Program-made: the position numbers and the translations under genes
NCBI GenBank assembly: GCA_013397695.1
Contig: VYZI01000124.1
Span: forward strand, 1,687 to 65,686
Source of the DNA: Centropus unirufus
Lineage: Eukaryota; Chordata; Aves; Cuculiformes; Centropidae
Length of the DNA: 64,000 bases
Direction: 5' to 3'
Notes under the pieces: generated by a model
Database searches by the model: none
Told to the model about the DNA's origin: nothing
The model's input: the letters and a program-made list of their open reading frames with translations, nothing else
Shown here: one piece after another, positions 12,424 to 25,301 of the stretch
How positions within the stretch are numbered: the stretch's first letter is position 1
How the letters are laid out: the number at the start of each line of letters is the position of its first letter

Positions 12424-12502
12424 AAATTTTGCCTCTACTGCTATTGAAAATAATGTTCTCTCAGAGAGAATTAAAAGCATGAGAAATGAAATAGAAAAGA
12501 CT
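12424..12502 (+). pseudogene. possible coiled-coil exon, no donor (piece 4)
   Basis: After the acceptor ttgccatgtctatgcag one frame reads NFASTAIENNVLSERIKSMR and then NEIEKT, a helix-forming pattern without obvious composition bias. No consensus donor follows the helical part. A weak gtggga occurs near 12522. With pieces 2 and 3 it forms a run of same-strand helical frames over about 1 kb, which is the only reason to call it. Confidence 0.2.
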
Positions 12503-12599
12503 CCTGTCTTCTTCTGCTGGGTGGGATGTGGTTTATCTCAGTCACAATGTTCTAATTTATCCCAAAATATTACTAAATTAATTTCCAAATAATAGAAAT

Positions 12600-13201
12600 A
12601 GCCTTGTGTAGTAGACGAACTAGGGACATGATGATGCGGTAAATTATGGACTCTTTTTACACATAATTGACTTAAACCTCAAAGATCCTGGGTCTCTAAT
12701 TAATCCAAGATTAGTGAGAGACATTAATTACCATTCAGATTTAAAAATGACTGAACAGTGACAGAAACAAAAATAGTCTTTTCAAGTTATTTTTACAGAT
12801 TAACATCCTCAGGTATAAATTAGAAAAGCTCTGTTATTTAGAAAAATCATATATTTGCTTTCAGAATTGCTTTTTGATCTTTTATGCAATGAAGCATCCT
12901 GAATTAAATCTCCCATGTATTTTTTTAAAACATATTTTATAACCAAATTATAAAAGGGTGATAAATCCTTTAACTTTAAACTCATTTTGAAAATAGAAGT
13001 TTGTATCTAAAAATAAATTCCTCTAAAGTTTTTAACTCTTTGAAATTTTTGGGGGGCAAAGAAGGAATGTGCTTTAATTTTCCATTAAAAATCGCTAATA
13101 GTTTTTTACAATCCAAATTCTCCAAATATAATTTGGGTTGCTTTTCTTCTTTTCTGTTCTAAACCACTGATGTGAAACCACAAACTATTCTCCTCTGCCT
13201 A
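12600..13201. other. AT-rich non-coding stretch
   Basis: Nothing recognisable beyond AT-rich DNA. No continuation of the coiled-coil frames could be found. Confidence 0.5.
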
Positions 13202-13350
13202 TGTCCTGGTTTAGTCCCAACCTGGCTAATTTTGGTGGCTAACCATGTGGTTGGACTCCCAAACCCTTGCCCTTGTCCCCAGGATATGGGTAAGGAAAAT
13301 GAGAGGAAAGAGACTTGTGGGCTGGAAACTAAAATTAGAACTTTAATGAA

Positions 13351-13401
13351 ATGGTGATGAAGATGATGATGATGATGGTGGTGATGGTGATGATGATAAT
13401 G
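13351..13401. repeat. (GAT/GGT)n microsatellite inside the minus-strand LTR
   Basis: GATGAAGATGATGATGATGA-type units with GGT interruptions. In LTR sense it precedes the ATTAAA signal, the same architecture as the TTA tract in the LTR at 8760-9389. Confidence 0.85.
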
Positions 13402-13734
13402 AAAATTAATAGAAAGTACTAAAATATATACAAATAGATAAGATTTCACTCCACTTCACTACCACAACCGCCCCCAGTGATTATACATCACCACAAATGC
13501 TGTAGGGCAGACACAAGGGAAAGGGTCCATACTAGGAGGGAGCTCAGCTCAGGAGCTGGATTCAGGAACGTACAGGTCTGGGATCAAGAGCGATCAGACA
13601 GACGAGGTCCTGCGTGATGTTGGCCATCACAGAAGAGGAATTAGACCCTCTTTCATGGTGGTTTTGTAGGAGGTCATCTTTCCTTAATTTCTGAACATGG
13701 TTTTCGTTAGTGGGTCAAACTTCTGCCTTGCCTT

Positions 13735-13746
13735 GCCTTGCCTTTT
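13735..13746. repeat. (CCTTG)n short tandem repeat
   Basis: Two to three CCTTG units plus a partial one, at or near the outer edge of the minus-strand LTR. Confidence 0.7.
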
Positions 13747-13975
13747 CATTGGCTCCTTTTAAATCTAGCTCAAATACAGTTGCATGTACATTTGGCATTT
13801 ACTTAAAAGCAAAACCCAGAATATTCTATCAATGAGTGCTTGCCTCACAGAAATTTAGGTGATCTTGCTGATTTATTATTTTGTAGCAACAGTTTTTAAT
13901 CTCACAGTGTGGCATATGCCCTTGGGCTGTTTGCAAGAGTGGTCTCTGTTCCCCTAGATATACAACTCATCAAAT

Positions 13976-14130
13976 CTGATGTGTCAGTGACTGCAGTTTC
14001 AATTATTAAAGCTTGCACCTGTGCAAAATGATTATGCTTGTTGAATTAATCACATCTGCATTAGTTTATGCTAATGAATTGTCAAATAACTGCATATATT
14101 TTGTGGTCATGCAACTACTTGATTCTAATG
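13976..14130. promoter_or_regulatory. candidate conserved non-coding element (enhancer-like)
   Basis: A dense set of homeodomain and POU-like words (caattatta, gaattaatca, ttatgctaatga, aactgcatata) and an E-box (gcacctgtgc) lie in a stretch free of simple repeats. This composition is typical of conserved vertebrate enhancers in gene deserts. Conservation cannot be seen from one sequence, so the call is inference. Confidence 0.25.
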
Positions 14131-14885
14131 ACATTCAACTGTATATTTAGTTAGAGAAATCCAAGCATGGAATGATAGAAGGTAGGTATCCAGATTTACA
14201 GTTTTTTAAAAAAATTGACATGAGAATATAATTGTGTACAATCTGATTGGAGTTTTTAAAAACCATTCATAGACACTATTTAGTAACACTGGTTGAATTC
14301 AATTTGAAAAGGCATGTGCTTTAAGACATTTAATAGGAGGGAGAAAAACTGGAAAGATAAACCTAGATAGGGTTTTTCCTAATCTCCATTTTCTTCAAAG
14401 TACGCGAAAACTGCTTCATCAGTGACAGAACTTCGTAGCATCCTACAGAAATCATCTGAGGAGCACACACTATCTCACAAGCCAATAATTACACCTTGAT
14501 TTTTATAGTGGAGGTTTTTATTTTTCCCTATATATGACAGAAATGACTACTGCAATGCAAAGAGCTCCATATCTGCTTGTGTTGTGAAGACATGTTGTGT
14601 TTTAATGCAGATGCCAACTCAGTTCTGGAGTTCAGCTGGGCCACAGATTCTGTCCAACTTTATCCCAGATGTGGTAGGGTTTACTGTGATGGACTTTGCC
14701 GTCATAAAGTCTAGCAAAGTGTTGAGTTCTAATTTAATTTGCACTGCCTGTCATCTGGTGGCCACCTGCACTATGAGTAGGAAAGATCTGAGTTGTTTCC
14801 TCCAGAGGTGACTGAAACCTGTAACAAGTAGATGCTCTTGTTATCAATATTGTGAGATGAGTTTGGGCTTAAGGATGAGCTCATC

Positions 14886-15023
14886 CAGGTTGCCAAGAGA
14901 GGTATTTGAACATCAGTTCCTGGAAACGTTCAAAGACAGGTTGGATGGTGCTCATTGCAGGGTCATTGATCTGATGACCTTCAGGGTTCCTTCCAGCACA
15001 AACCAGTCAGTGATTCTATGATC
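14886..15023 (+). mobile_element. CR1 LINE 3' end fragment
   Basis: Matches the CR1 3' tail as I know it: gttcaaagacaggttggatg, then gatgaccttcagggttcctt, then ccagcac, ending with the CR1 terminal word gattctatga. It is 5'-truncated and diverged, with no coding capacity. Confidence 0.8.
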
Positions 15024-18000
15024 TGAGGCAATTGTAGATGTCTTTATAAGCCTGTATCCAAATTGTTTGGAGATCCAGTCTGTCACAAATTGTTAGATTG
15101 CAATAACCAAGCCAATATTATCCTTCGCTGCTGTGATGTGAACCCAAGTGAGATATACTTTCATAAATTCTTAGGAGGTAGTCTTCAGTTTATGACATGT
15201 TATAGAAATATATAATTAGAGAATCTGATTACACAGAACTTCTACTGCATATTTTCAGGCAGAGTGGGGAAGGAACAAGGATTTTAGCAGTTATTCACAT
15301 TTCTGGATATAAGCTTTAAAAAAAAATCATTTGTCTATCTTCAGGAATTTAAATGCTTTCTTTTCTCTTTAATCTATCTTTAACATCCATTTTTTTTGGT
15401 GACTTTTAATGACCTTAATTGACAGAAAAAACATATATTTGGAGGAGAGGGCCACAAATGACACACCATAATTCACATTAGAATATTTTTAGGAGACCTA
15501 TTTCTGTATAAGCTTGTTTTATCCTCCTCTGTGCAGTTCAAATTGCTTTTACTTTTGAATCTTATGAATCATAATTAGTTATTGCTTCAGACATTGTTAT
15601 ATCCTGGCTGATGTGATCATCATGCACTCACTAAATAAAGTTTACATAGCAGCATCCCATTGTTGATGACACTTCTCCTAGCCAATATAGTGGTCTATGT
15701 CTTCTACAGCAACCCATTGAAATTATTTGTAGATTTTTTTAATTTGCTTTAGTAATTGTTTGCTCCGGAATTAGAAGAAATGTTGCATAAATGAAATGTC
15801 CATCGTCAAGTACTGCATGTACACTGGCTGGATTGATGCTGTTGCTAAAATCACAGAAGCCAGGTGCACCCACTTTTGCTAGAAGAAAGAATATATTTCA
15901 TTATAGATGATGCAGCAGCATGCCTTGTTTATGAGGACTGATTATACATCTCCAGTCATTAAATGGTGATGACAGAATATGCAGTGCAGGAGGGTTTGAT
16001 TGCACAAAAGTGCTAGGAAGATATCTAAATGTCCCCACTTCATCTGGCACTCAGAAATAGAGTTGAAGAGGATACTCATGAAGTGTTTTTCATCCAAAGA
16101 AACTGACACATTTTATGAAAACTGAGTTAATTTCACTTACTGGGCTCTGAATGGAGAAATTTTTTTTGTGACAAAAATGTGTACCCAGATGATTCACACA
16201 TGTGAACCATAGGAGGCTTTTAAAAGGTGGAAGGTAGAACCTAATACAGTAGTAACTCAGCACACCTGAGCTAACCCCTCCAGCCTCCCATTATTACAGT
16301 CTTAAAGGAGATGTTGAACTATTTTCTAATAAATCCAGTTGCTAGAAATTTATTTCTTATGTCCTATCAAGAGACAGTGTCATTCCAGCACTGAGGCTTC
16401 ATAACATTATGCATGGACATTAATTTGGCTGTGATTCAGATTAAGTATATTTACCGTGACTACTTCTCAGAATAGATATGGTTTTCCCTGGGTATAATCA
16501 GTCCATATAGAATCTAAATAATGTCTGGTTTTTGTCTGTGAAATCCAAAGGGAAACAAGTCAAATAGACAGCATCTTGAAATGACTTTTAAATATTGTCT
16601 TTCTGATTGCCTTGAGGAAGAAATGTCATGTTCAATGACAGCAGACAGGAGATCAAATAATGAGCAGCAAAGAAACTGCATTGATCAATATGCTAAGCTT
16701 TGCAGGATATTTTTAATTGTTAAAGCTATAATAGGTCTTGTTAAAGAAAAGACATTCTGGATGGCTGAGACAATCATTGACTTTAATTAAAACTTTCTAA
16801 CTAATACTATAGGATTTTTAAGTCACACGTTGAAAATATATTGGTGCTAAAAAATCCCATCCTACTTTTTACCATGCTTTTAGGACAGGAAAGGGAGAGG
16901 ATGGAAAAAATTAGTTCTAAGGTAGCTTCTCTGCACAAAAGAAAAACAGCATAGGAAGAGGACTCAATTCTTCTTAAAGTGTATGAAACTGTGGTATATT
17001 ACATAAAGAAACAGATGTACACACACTGTAATCCACGGTTGTACCCATGGATCAACTGTGCAAATCATGTTCTTGAGTTGATGTATTTTATCAGACTCAA
17101 CACTATTTCCATGTAACACAGAGTAGCTTAGGGTCTTTGTTAACAATAATGGCAATATATTTTATAATTTAATCACTAAAAATTAATGGCAAAGGAACTC
17201 AATAGCAGTAAAGTGTTTCTACGAGACCTACTACTGACTAGATTTGAAGCAAGGAATCTTCTTTAGACCTGGACACGGCGGGTGAGGACATGGAGAATTT
17301 TTTCACCAGGAGAAAGATTACCAGAAATTACAGACAGTTCCACTAATAGGTGTAACACAAAACCAAACAGAAACACTGTCTGTTAATCTGTATCTTTTAG
17401 TACTTATCTAGTGGTACTACTAGTTTAATCAAGCCTCAATGGCATGACTTCTCAGATTCTTCCACCCTCAATTTAAACATTATCTTCTCTCAGTGATTTA
17501 AGAATTTGGTCTTAGAGCATACAGTTCCAAGGTGACTGGAATTTATTCCTTTGTCTCTTGGAAGGATTTGAAATTTAATTTAGTCATGTATACATGATGA
17601 AATATTTAGAAGTGTTATGTAAATGTGTAGAACTGTAATGATCAGTAAACTAGCACTGTTATTAGCTTACTTATCTTGACTGATTTTAGGAATGAGTTGA
17701 AAAATCATGATTTTAGCAATATTCTTTGGGGGGTACTTTTGTTGTTACTCTTTTACATGAACCATTTTTGCAATGTGCGTTTTTTAAAGAGGCAGAGTTA
17801 AGTGATTAACTGAATTAATCAGTGTCACAAATAAGAGTCCTACATTATGATGAAATATTGTGATTAGGACAGGAAGGATATGCAGTCAATAACAGGAACT
17901 TGGCCAAAGTATTTGCAAAAAACATAATTATATAATTGTATGAACTCATGAAATTAATGCCTAACTAACTATAGGTAAAATATATGATTATTCTATCAGT

Positions 18001-20200
18001 CACAATTCTTACATAGCTGGACATAATGAGCAAAGCAGAATTAGTTAAAATTCTCAGGGAAAAAAGAAAAGAACGACTAATATTAACAGTGACTGATAAA
18101 AGAAAACTCATATATGACTTGGTTTTCCCAATGACTGGATTCCTAATGAAAATTTTCTGAGAAGAACTATTGTGCTTTGAATAATTAAAGCATGCATCAT
18201 AACTTAAATTACAGTGCTACTGATTAAATTAAATCAAGCTTCTCCCATGTTGCAGTGTATCTAAAGATAATTACTATCCTTCCGTAAAGTAGTTTGTCAA
18301 TTTGAAGAGTAATTTGGCAAAGGATATTGCACCTGGGGCTGCTGTCATGTCTTCTAGAGTTGAGGCTTTTGCTATTTATGAGAGCTGGGATGCTGCAGGT
18401 AGCCATTGACAAAACCATCAGATGCTTTCTCTGTACTGAAAACTTTTTTAGTCCTGTAGCATTGAATTTGTTGATTTTGAGGCATTTTCCAAGAAAAATA
18501 AAACATTTTAGAAACAAAGGTATCTCAGATTACCCTGTTATACATAGTATATGTGTCACAATTTAATATTAATAACAAAACCATACTTTGTGACTGGAAA
18601 AAGAAATAATTCTAGTTCCTTTGTTAGTGAAATTTGATTGTTTCTGGTGTTAGGGTGCTAAAACTTCACGAAAATTGTCCATTAAAGGTGCATTACCAGA
18701 GAGCAAGAACTGAAAGAAACTCAAAGCCTCAAATCATCCTGTCAACTTCACTTGTATAATATGAATTCAGAATCTACAAGATGTCCACTGTAAGATGTCT
18801 GTCACAGCATCTCATCACAACTGAGGAAATTGTAGCATATTCTCACTTATCTTGCAGGTGTCAATGGAAGGTAGAAGAGTTACAATTGTATGCTTCAGGG
18901 TTAATGGTCTGATGAATAACTTGTAGTGAAATGGATGTTCATCTGCAGGATAGGATATCTGTGTTCATATCCATTTCTACTTGATTTAGGTAAGGGATTT
19001 GAAGAAAAGTTTCTGAATTATGCACTCATCTAATTACTGAGATGATGTAATATGCTTAGGTCACTTTGGACCTCTACAGGTAGAGCTGTTTGTATATATA
19101 CTTTGATTCTTTCTTAATCACTTTATGATTAAACCAGTGAAAGTTAAGCTACATATTTAAAATGAAACATTCTTATTAGGACTAAACAAGACCTTGTATT
19201 TTTAGTGCTCAATGCTTTTTCATAATACGATAATAGCACACACTCCAGAGAGGTGAGAAGTTTGAATTTACACCAGCAGAGGAATAAAACACTCAATTAA
19301 CAAAACCTGAAGGCATATTGTCATACTTAGCAGCGTGCATCATATCACAATATTAATATTTTTTTTAACTGAATCTTCCCTGGCTTATTTTTTAAGAACA
19401 GAGTGAAAGGTGACTGTCAGCAGAATTCAACCTAACTTTTCAAGTAGGATGAAATAACAATCTTAATAATAAAATTTCCTTATGCCTTTTTCTACTGTGA
19501 CAAAAAAAAACCCAACATGCTCCCATTACCTTTAAGGCTTTTCCATACATTACAAAATACAGTTTTTCAACACCTTTCTGAACTAGGAAAATTTTAATAT
19601 TTTGAGACTACTGATCTGTATGTAACATAGAGATGTTTATATTAACACATAGAAATGCTAAGGCAGACACAAGGATTGTTCTCTGTCTAGATGAATATTT
19701 TTTGTGCCCTTAACATCCACTGTAATTAAATACATTTCAAAATGTCTGGGTACGGAGCTAAATATTGAGGTATAGATTGTAAGTGCTTATACATGACTTA
19801 TGTATTATTAGGGATAACTTATTTGTAGGCTAAGTTGCTATTTTCACTAAGTAACAGTGACAGAGCCTTATTCAACGATGACGAACATAAACGTGTTGTT
19901 TATCAGATGTGGCAGAGAAGCTGTGGCAATACATCTAAAAATGAAGTAAAATGTTGGGTTTTCATAGATTCAAGACTAGGAATCCCTATACTTAAAATAG
20001 TCCATTTTATTTGGTGGTCATTCATGTCTCATCATGTCATGATTAGGAGGTTTGGGAGAAAAGATTAAATAATTTAAAGAGGTCTCTTTAAATAACTATT
20101 GTCCACTGTATTCACAGTGAAATGGCCATTTTTTTCTGACAGCTTTGAACCACACCAAATCTGCTGCATAGTGCCTTCAGTGCTCTAACATTCGTAGTGG
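15024..20200. other. AT-rich non-coding stretch
   Basis: No gene or repeat family recognised. An open plus-strand frame at about 16543-16790 and other short frames lack a convincing donor and are left uncalled. Confidence 0.5.
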
Positions 20201-20295
20201 CATCACAGAGTAGATGAGATGGGAAGGAGCCTGTGGAGGTTGTCTGGTCCAACCCCCTGCTCAAAGTGGGGGGGGAGAGAAGTGGGTTGTTCAGT
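20201..20295 (-). mobile_element. CR1 LINE 3' end fragment
   Basis: catcacagag at the edge, then gggaaggagcctgtggaggt, then tgtctggtccaaccccctgc and tcaaagtgg, all diagnostic CR1 3' UTR words in reverse-complement orientation. Confidence 0.75.
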
Positions 20296-22906
20296 TACAA
20301 TACCTTTACACAGCCAAAACTCAGGTTAACTTTTCTCTGGAATGCAATGTATGCCATGAAATATCTTAATTCCTGGTTTATACACAGTGATGAAGATTCA
20401 ATCTGTATTGTTCAATATATCCATGAGAAAACATTATTTTCTGTTCAGGTTGAATATTTTTTTCTGGTGAAGAGTTTAATTGTAGAAGAATAGCAGAACT
20501 GTTGGCCTCAGTTATCTTCCCATGAATGTAGACAATCTTTTAAATATTCTGAATTCAGGCCAGAAGTAGTTTAAATTTCTTATAAGAAACCTGTGTATAG
20601 CAAGAAAAGTGAGTTCAATACAGATGGTTTGTTTCTAGCATGCATCGCTGAGATGCATACAGTGCTTAGACAACTTAGAGAATTCTACAATTCTTGAAGT
20701 ACTGAAATTAGCAAAGTTAGGATATAGGGCTATTTTAATATTACAGTTCAGAAAAGTTCTCAAGCAAATCTAGTCTAGATTATTCCAAATGTAAATGAGA
20801 CTGACCGGTGGTCAACAGTATAATTTTTATGCTGCCTGTGAGGCACTGTGTGCACAGAACAAAAGCTTATTCGATGAGCCATATATTTAATCTATCTCAG
20901 ATACTGAACAGAGCAGATGTCTGTAAGATATCTCTGATTTTTGAACCATGTGTAGTACTACGAATAAACGTTCCTGTTAAATCAATCATGACAAGTTGGT
21001 TAAAAGCTTTTATTATGAAACTTTGCAAAGGACTGCATTGAACATACATATACAATAAAGTAAACTTTTATTAAAAGCTGCATGAAAAGTAGAGAAGAGC
21101 TAACATATATAAGACCGAAGAACTCTCCGTGAAATTTTGTTGATCAGAACTCATGATAGTAGACAAGATCATGATGATCTTGTTCTCCACACCTATTTCA
21201 AAAGGAAGTGTGGTAATTAACTATGAAAGCACATAAGAAAATGAGTAGGACTTCTTTTTCTGTAATTTATCTCAAGTTCCAGGCTGTATCCATGTCATGC
21301 TACCATTGTATTCACAAGAAACCATACATATGGCTTTAAGGCAGCTCTTCAGCAGCTCAAAAAAGGGGAGCTAGACAGGCTTAGGGAAATATTCATGGAC
21401 CTACAATGACAATAAGGACAGCTACAAATATAATGTAAAAGAAATAAAATATCATATTTTATAGTGGCCACAGGAGTCAAATATGGAAATGCAAAACATT
21501 TTGCACCATCTTTAAAGAGAGAAGATTTGGCCAAGATTGTCAATATTCTCGCTTAACTGAGACATGGATAGAGTTTTAGATCAAGTGTCCAAGATTACCA
21601 AGAAATACTAATACCAAGAATACTAATATTCTTTGGGTTATCTTGTTTGTTTTTTTTTTTTTATCAGTGTTTGAAGGTATCTGGAGAAATGCACATTTGT
21701 AGTGATATTTCCTCTGCATATTCTTTCAGCAGGAAATGCATTTCCTGAATTAAAAGTGATGCTTCAGTCATCAGTGAGGATTTTGGTAACTGACATTCAT
21801 CCTCTTCAAAGTGCGTTCATATTAAAAATCCATTTCAAAGATACTTTTTCTTCAGCCCATATTGCTATGTCAGCACAGGAAGCTCTAGGATTTGTTCAGA
21901 GGTGAAGGAAAAACAACAATGTAGCATGGCTGGAGTTTGAAGAATGGGAACAACCACAAAGTTAATCATAATATAAATAAATAATTTTAATATAACAGAA
22001 TAAGNNNNNAAAAACACATATTAAGTGGGATAGCTTGCTAAGTTGCAATAAAGTTAGGTCAACATCCAGTGAATCTATCTGATTAACAGCAAATACAGAG
22101 TCCTTTTGTAACTGATAATATTTCAGAGAAAATAAAAGTTATTTATTTCACAAAAACCAAGATCTATGGGATCCATATGAGATTCATAGTTGCACGACAT
22201 ATGTTCCACAGACATTGTTTAATCTTAATAATTAATCTGAAAAAAATGAAGGTATCAAAAAGGATGGATACCGTCATGAGAATCCAGTAAGCACACACAT
22301 GCTCTTCCAATGATCTTACTAATACACGTAGAATGAAAGGGCTTAATGAAGTCAAACACATGTAATTTGGTGTATTAAAGACACAAGTAGGTCACCCTGG
22401 CAGCACAGAAAATGTCTGAGACAAACTGAATGCTTTTGATTTGCTTTTATAATGGGTTACTAGAATAATTTTAAATCCTAATGTATTGTATAAATTTGTA
22501 TCAATTTACTTTTTAGTCCTGGTGTATTTGACAGAGAAGAAAGTATGTGGACCTGCACTGTTAGAATTTTCTCCCACAAACTATCTATAACTCACTTGTG
22601 TTGAGCAGCCAATATTAAGGCTTAAGATCTGAGTCAGTTAGACTGCTGCTGTGTTGCAGGCTCTGGGTAGTTTCTTAAGAACACAAGAATCTCTTGAAGA
22701 AACAGGGAAAACAGAAGATTGTTGACAAATATTGTTGAAAGTGAATGAGGAATCTCCAAGATATACTGATAATTTACCTGAATTTGTATTACTATTAATA
22801 TCAGTCTTATCATTGGTATTGATAGTAGTACACATGTAGCTATAAGATCATGGAAGAAAGTAAAAAAGCTACTGTTCATATTAGGTTTTCACCGAAGCTA
22901 TTAAGA
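20296..22906. other. AT-rich non-coding stretch with a 5-base gap
   Basis: Holds a hairpin at 21163-21183, a 15-bp duplication at 21597-21627, a T run at about 21649-21661 and the N gap at 22005-22009. A plus-strand frame from 21722 to its stop at 21905 follows a strong acceptor-like tract (tctgcatattctttcag), but its product is unrecognised. Confidence 0.5.
22005..22009. other. assembly gap (5 N)
   Basis: Five unresolved bases between ...acagaataag and an A run. The size is probably a placeholder. Confidence 0.95.
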
Positions 22907-22940
22907 CTTGGGTTGTTGAGCCTGAAGAGATGATGGTTCC
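22907..22940 (+). mobile_element. very short CR1 LINE remnant
   Basis: gggttgttgagcctgaagag resembles the CR1 ORF2 3' segment (gggttgttcagcctggagaag). Only about 34 bp aligns by eye, so this may be coincidence. Confidence 0.35.
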
Positions 22941-23646
22941 ACTTCTGCCATTCCCCTGCTTGTTTGATTCAGTCTAATTGCATCTGATGTCTGTGGTGCG
23001 TAGCTTTCTTACATAAGAACCGATGGCTACAGGGACAAATTTGGTGTCTTTACCTCAGGAGTGTGACTTCAAGGGAAGAATAAGCAGCAGGAACCAATTA
23101 AATGCTAAACAGCCAACTTGTAGGGCTATTTTCTTGCAAAAATTTTAGTCATTAAAGAAGAATGGAGCGAATAAAACAAGTACAATAATAGAAGAGCTCC
23201 TTCTAAACAGAATGAACTTCAAAGAATGAACTTCTATGAGACAGAACTGACTTTCTTCTCCAAAAGAATACAAGTAAACTATATCAAGAATAAGATGCTC
23301 TCTGCAGCAGTGGTGTACATTTGTAGGACACCAGGGACAGAACAGGGACTCTGGCGGCCTCATCTACCTTTAATCCCCTGAGACGAAGGATAGATTAAAT
23401 GGAGAAGATCAGCCCTTTGGAAGTACTTAGCAGTTAAAGATAAGGACAGAGGCCCTCTTGGCTTTAGATGTTTTCAAACACTCCTGGGCTTAAAAGATTG
23501 GCAAAATGACTGTCCTTTGAGAAATGGACCTCTCACAGCTATAAAAAAGAAAAGACAGAAACCAGAATTGGGGAAACTTCAGGTGGAGTGCTTCTATGGA
23601 CTGAGTTCCCCTCTGGCTGGTCTACTTAGAATCAGGAATGGTGACG

Positions 23647-23681
23647 TCTCTCTCTCTTACTCTCTCTCTCTCTCTCTCTCT
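23647..23681. repeat. (CT)n microsatellite
   Basis: About 17 CT units with one TTA interruption. Confidence 0.9.
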
Positions 23682-25301
23682 AAATCATTGTATCATATCA
23701 GAAGCTGCATATTTTACCTGTATGATTAGTTGGTGTGGGCATATATGAACAATACACTCTTCTGTCTTTATGGACTTCTGGTGTTTTTCCACCACACTTC
23801 TAACCAGAGGACTTAACAGATTTAAGTCTCCTATCCTATTTCAGGATGTGACATAGCTTTGATAGATTCTGGGAAAAAATACCTTGAAGAATCTAGAGTT
23901 CAAAAGGATGCTCCTATGCTATATAAAATTTTTATAAGATTTAATAAGGTTTGTTTTGTGATATACTACTTTTCTTTTTATCAAATATATTTCAGTCTAT
24001 AGAAAATAGCATTAAATAGTGGAAATAAGGAACTATAAAAAGAAAACTAAGCTTATATCTTCTTGCTTTTTCCCTGTCTTGAGGATAAGAACTATTTCTA
24101 AAATGTGAAAATTAAAAAGACAATTTTGACATGATTGATTTTGTGGTATTTGAAAAAATATGATAACATCACATTTTTGGCAATTAGTAATATAGAGGCC
24201 TATGTTAAAGGAAATCTCAACAGGTGCACTTTAATACCTCTTTAGGTATACTTAGACCTCATTTTTATAAACTGCTTTACTACAGAACATTTTTTCTTGT
24301 TGGTAGCAATATGGAGAGGACAGTGTGAAGCAGAAGCACCAAGGTTTGTCTTTCCTGCTTTCTCATACATTAAAGAACCTCATCATGTCCCAACTTGTTC
24401 TGATTAAAGCAGTTTGGGTAATCAAGAATCATAAGCCAAGGACAAAAAATTGCCAGCTCACAATACCAGTCCGGTGATTAAAGGGACAATACTCTGCATG
24501 CCGTCTTTCTTCAAACAAAACAGTCAAATAAAACCCCAGAAGTTATTCTGAAAATTCATCATAGAGAGAACTGTAAATATATGTGAGCAATGGTGCAGAC
24601 TTTCCAAAAGCCAGGAGCACTTTCCATATGGAAACAAGTCAGTGTAGACAGAACATTAATTCCCTTTGAGTATCATCTTTTCCCTTGAGATGATAAGACA
24701 ATGTGGTTGATATTGATTCAAAAGCATGTTCTCTTTCAAATAACATTTTAAAGTTAGAGATGCAGAGGCATATTTAATTAATTAGCTGAATAAAGTGAAT
24801 TTTTCAATTGAAGACTTTAATGCAAGCGGAAAGAAACAGAAAAATCATTTTTCAGATAGAGCAATGCATACTACAAAAGGCTTGTTTTAATGAACAGACG
24901 TGAGTGAGCCATTCACAGTATATAATTTATTTGACAAGTTAATTCTCTTTCCTTTCTCACAGTGAACAAAAACAGAAGCTCTTTTTTTTTTTTTGGAAAG
25001 TAATTCTTTATTTTTCATTATTTTGTTTTTCAGTGTGCAAGGTGATTGCCATTTTTCAGGGACTGACAAAATTCTTTTTGACATTATGATATTTCTGTTA
25101 TGCTATGCTATGTCTGTGTCTCAAAAATTGCATACTATTCTTTCCGTCTCCTGACTTTTCTAACAAAGCTCGTAGATGTCTGCCATCTTGTGTTTTGAGC
25201 AATGTCCTGTGCTGACTTAATCTGAGTGCAACTGTTTCCATGTGCAAGTATTTAATGCTGGATGTGTGAGAGTACAGTGCAAAATTTAAAGTGTGTGTTT
25301 T

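Larger units (their letters stand above)
13202..13750 (-). mobile_element. solo LTR, same general avian class, minus orientation
   Basis: Left edge TGTCCTGGTTTAGTCC is the reverse complement of an LTR 3' end (..aaaccaggaca). Reading on the minus strand, a CAT/CAC-type trinucleotide tract is followed about 7 bp later by an ATTAAA poly(A) signal (plus-strand TTTAAT 13342-13347) and then a U5-like segment ending at 13202. The body is clearly GC-richer than its flanks. The distal edge is uncertain: the CCTTG repeat around 13735-13746 or somewhat earlier. A His-run frame across it is only the translated tract. Confidence 0.5.

Noticed and set aside
13159..13449. Minus-strand ORF with a poly-His run
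   Set aside because: Translated CAT/CAC microsatellite of the LTR, not a metal-binding protein.
16543..16790. Open plus-strand frame of about 80 codons with protein-like composition
   Set aside because: Acceptor poor and no consensus donor; ends at an ordinary stop.
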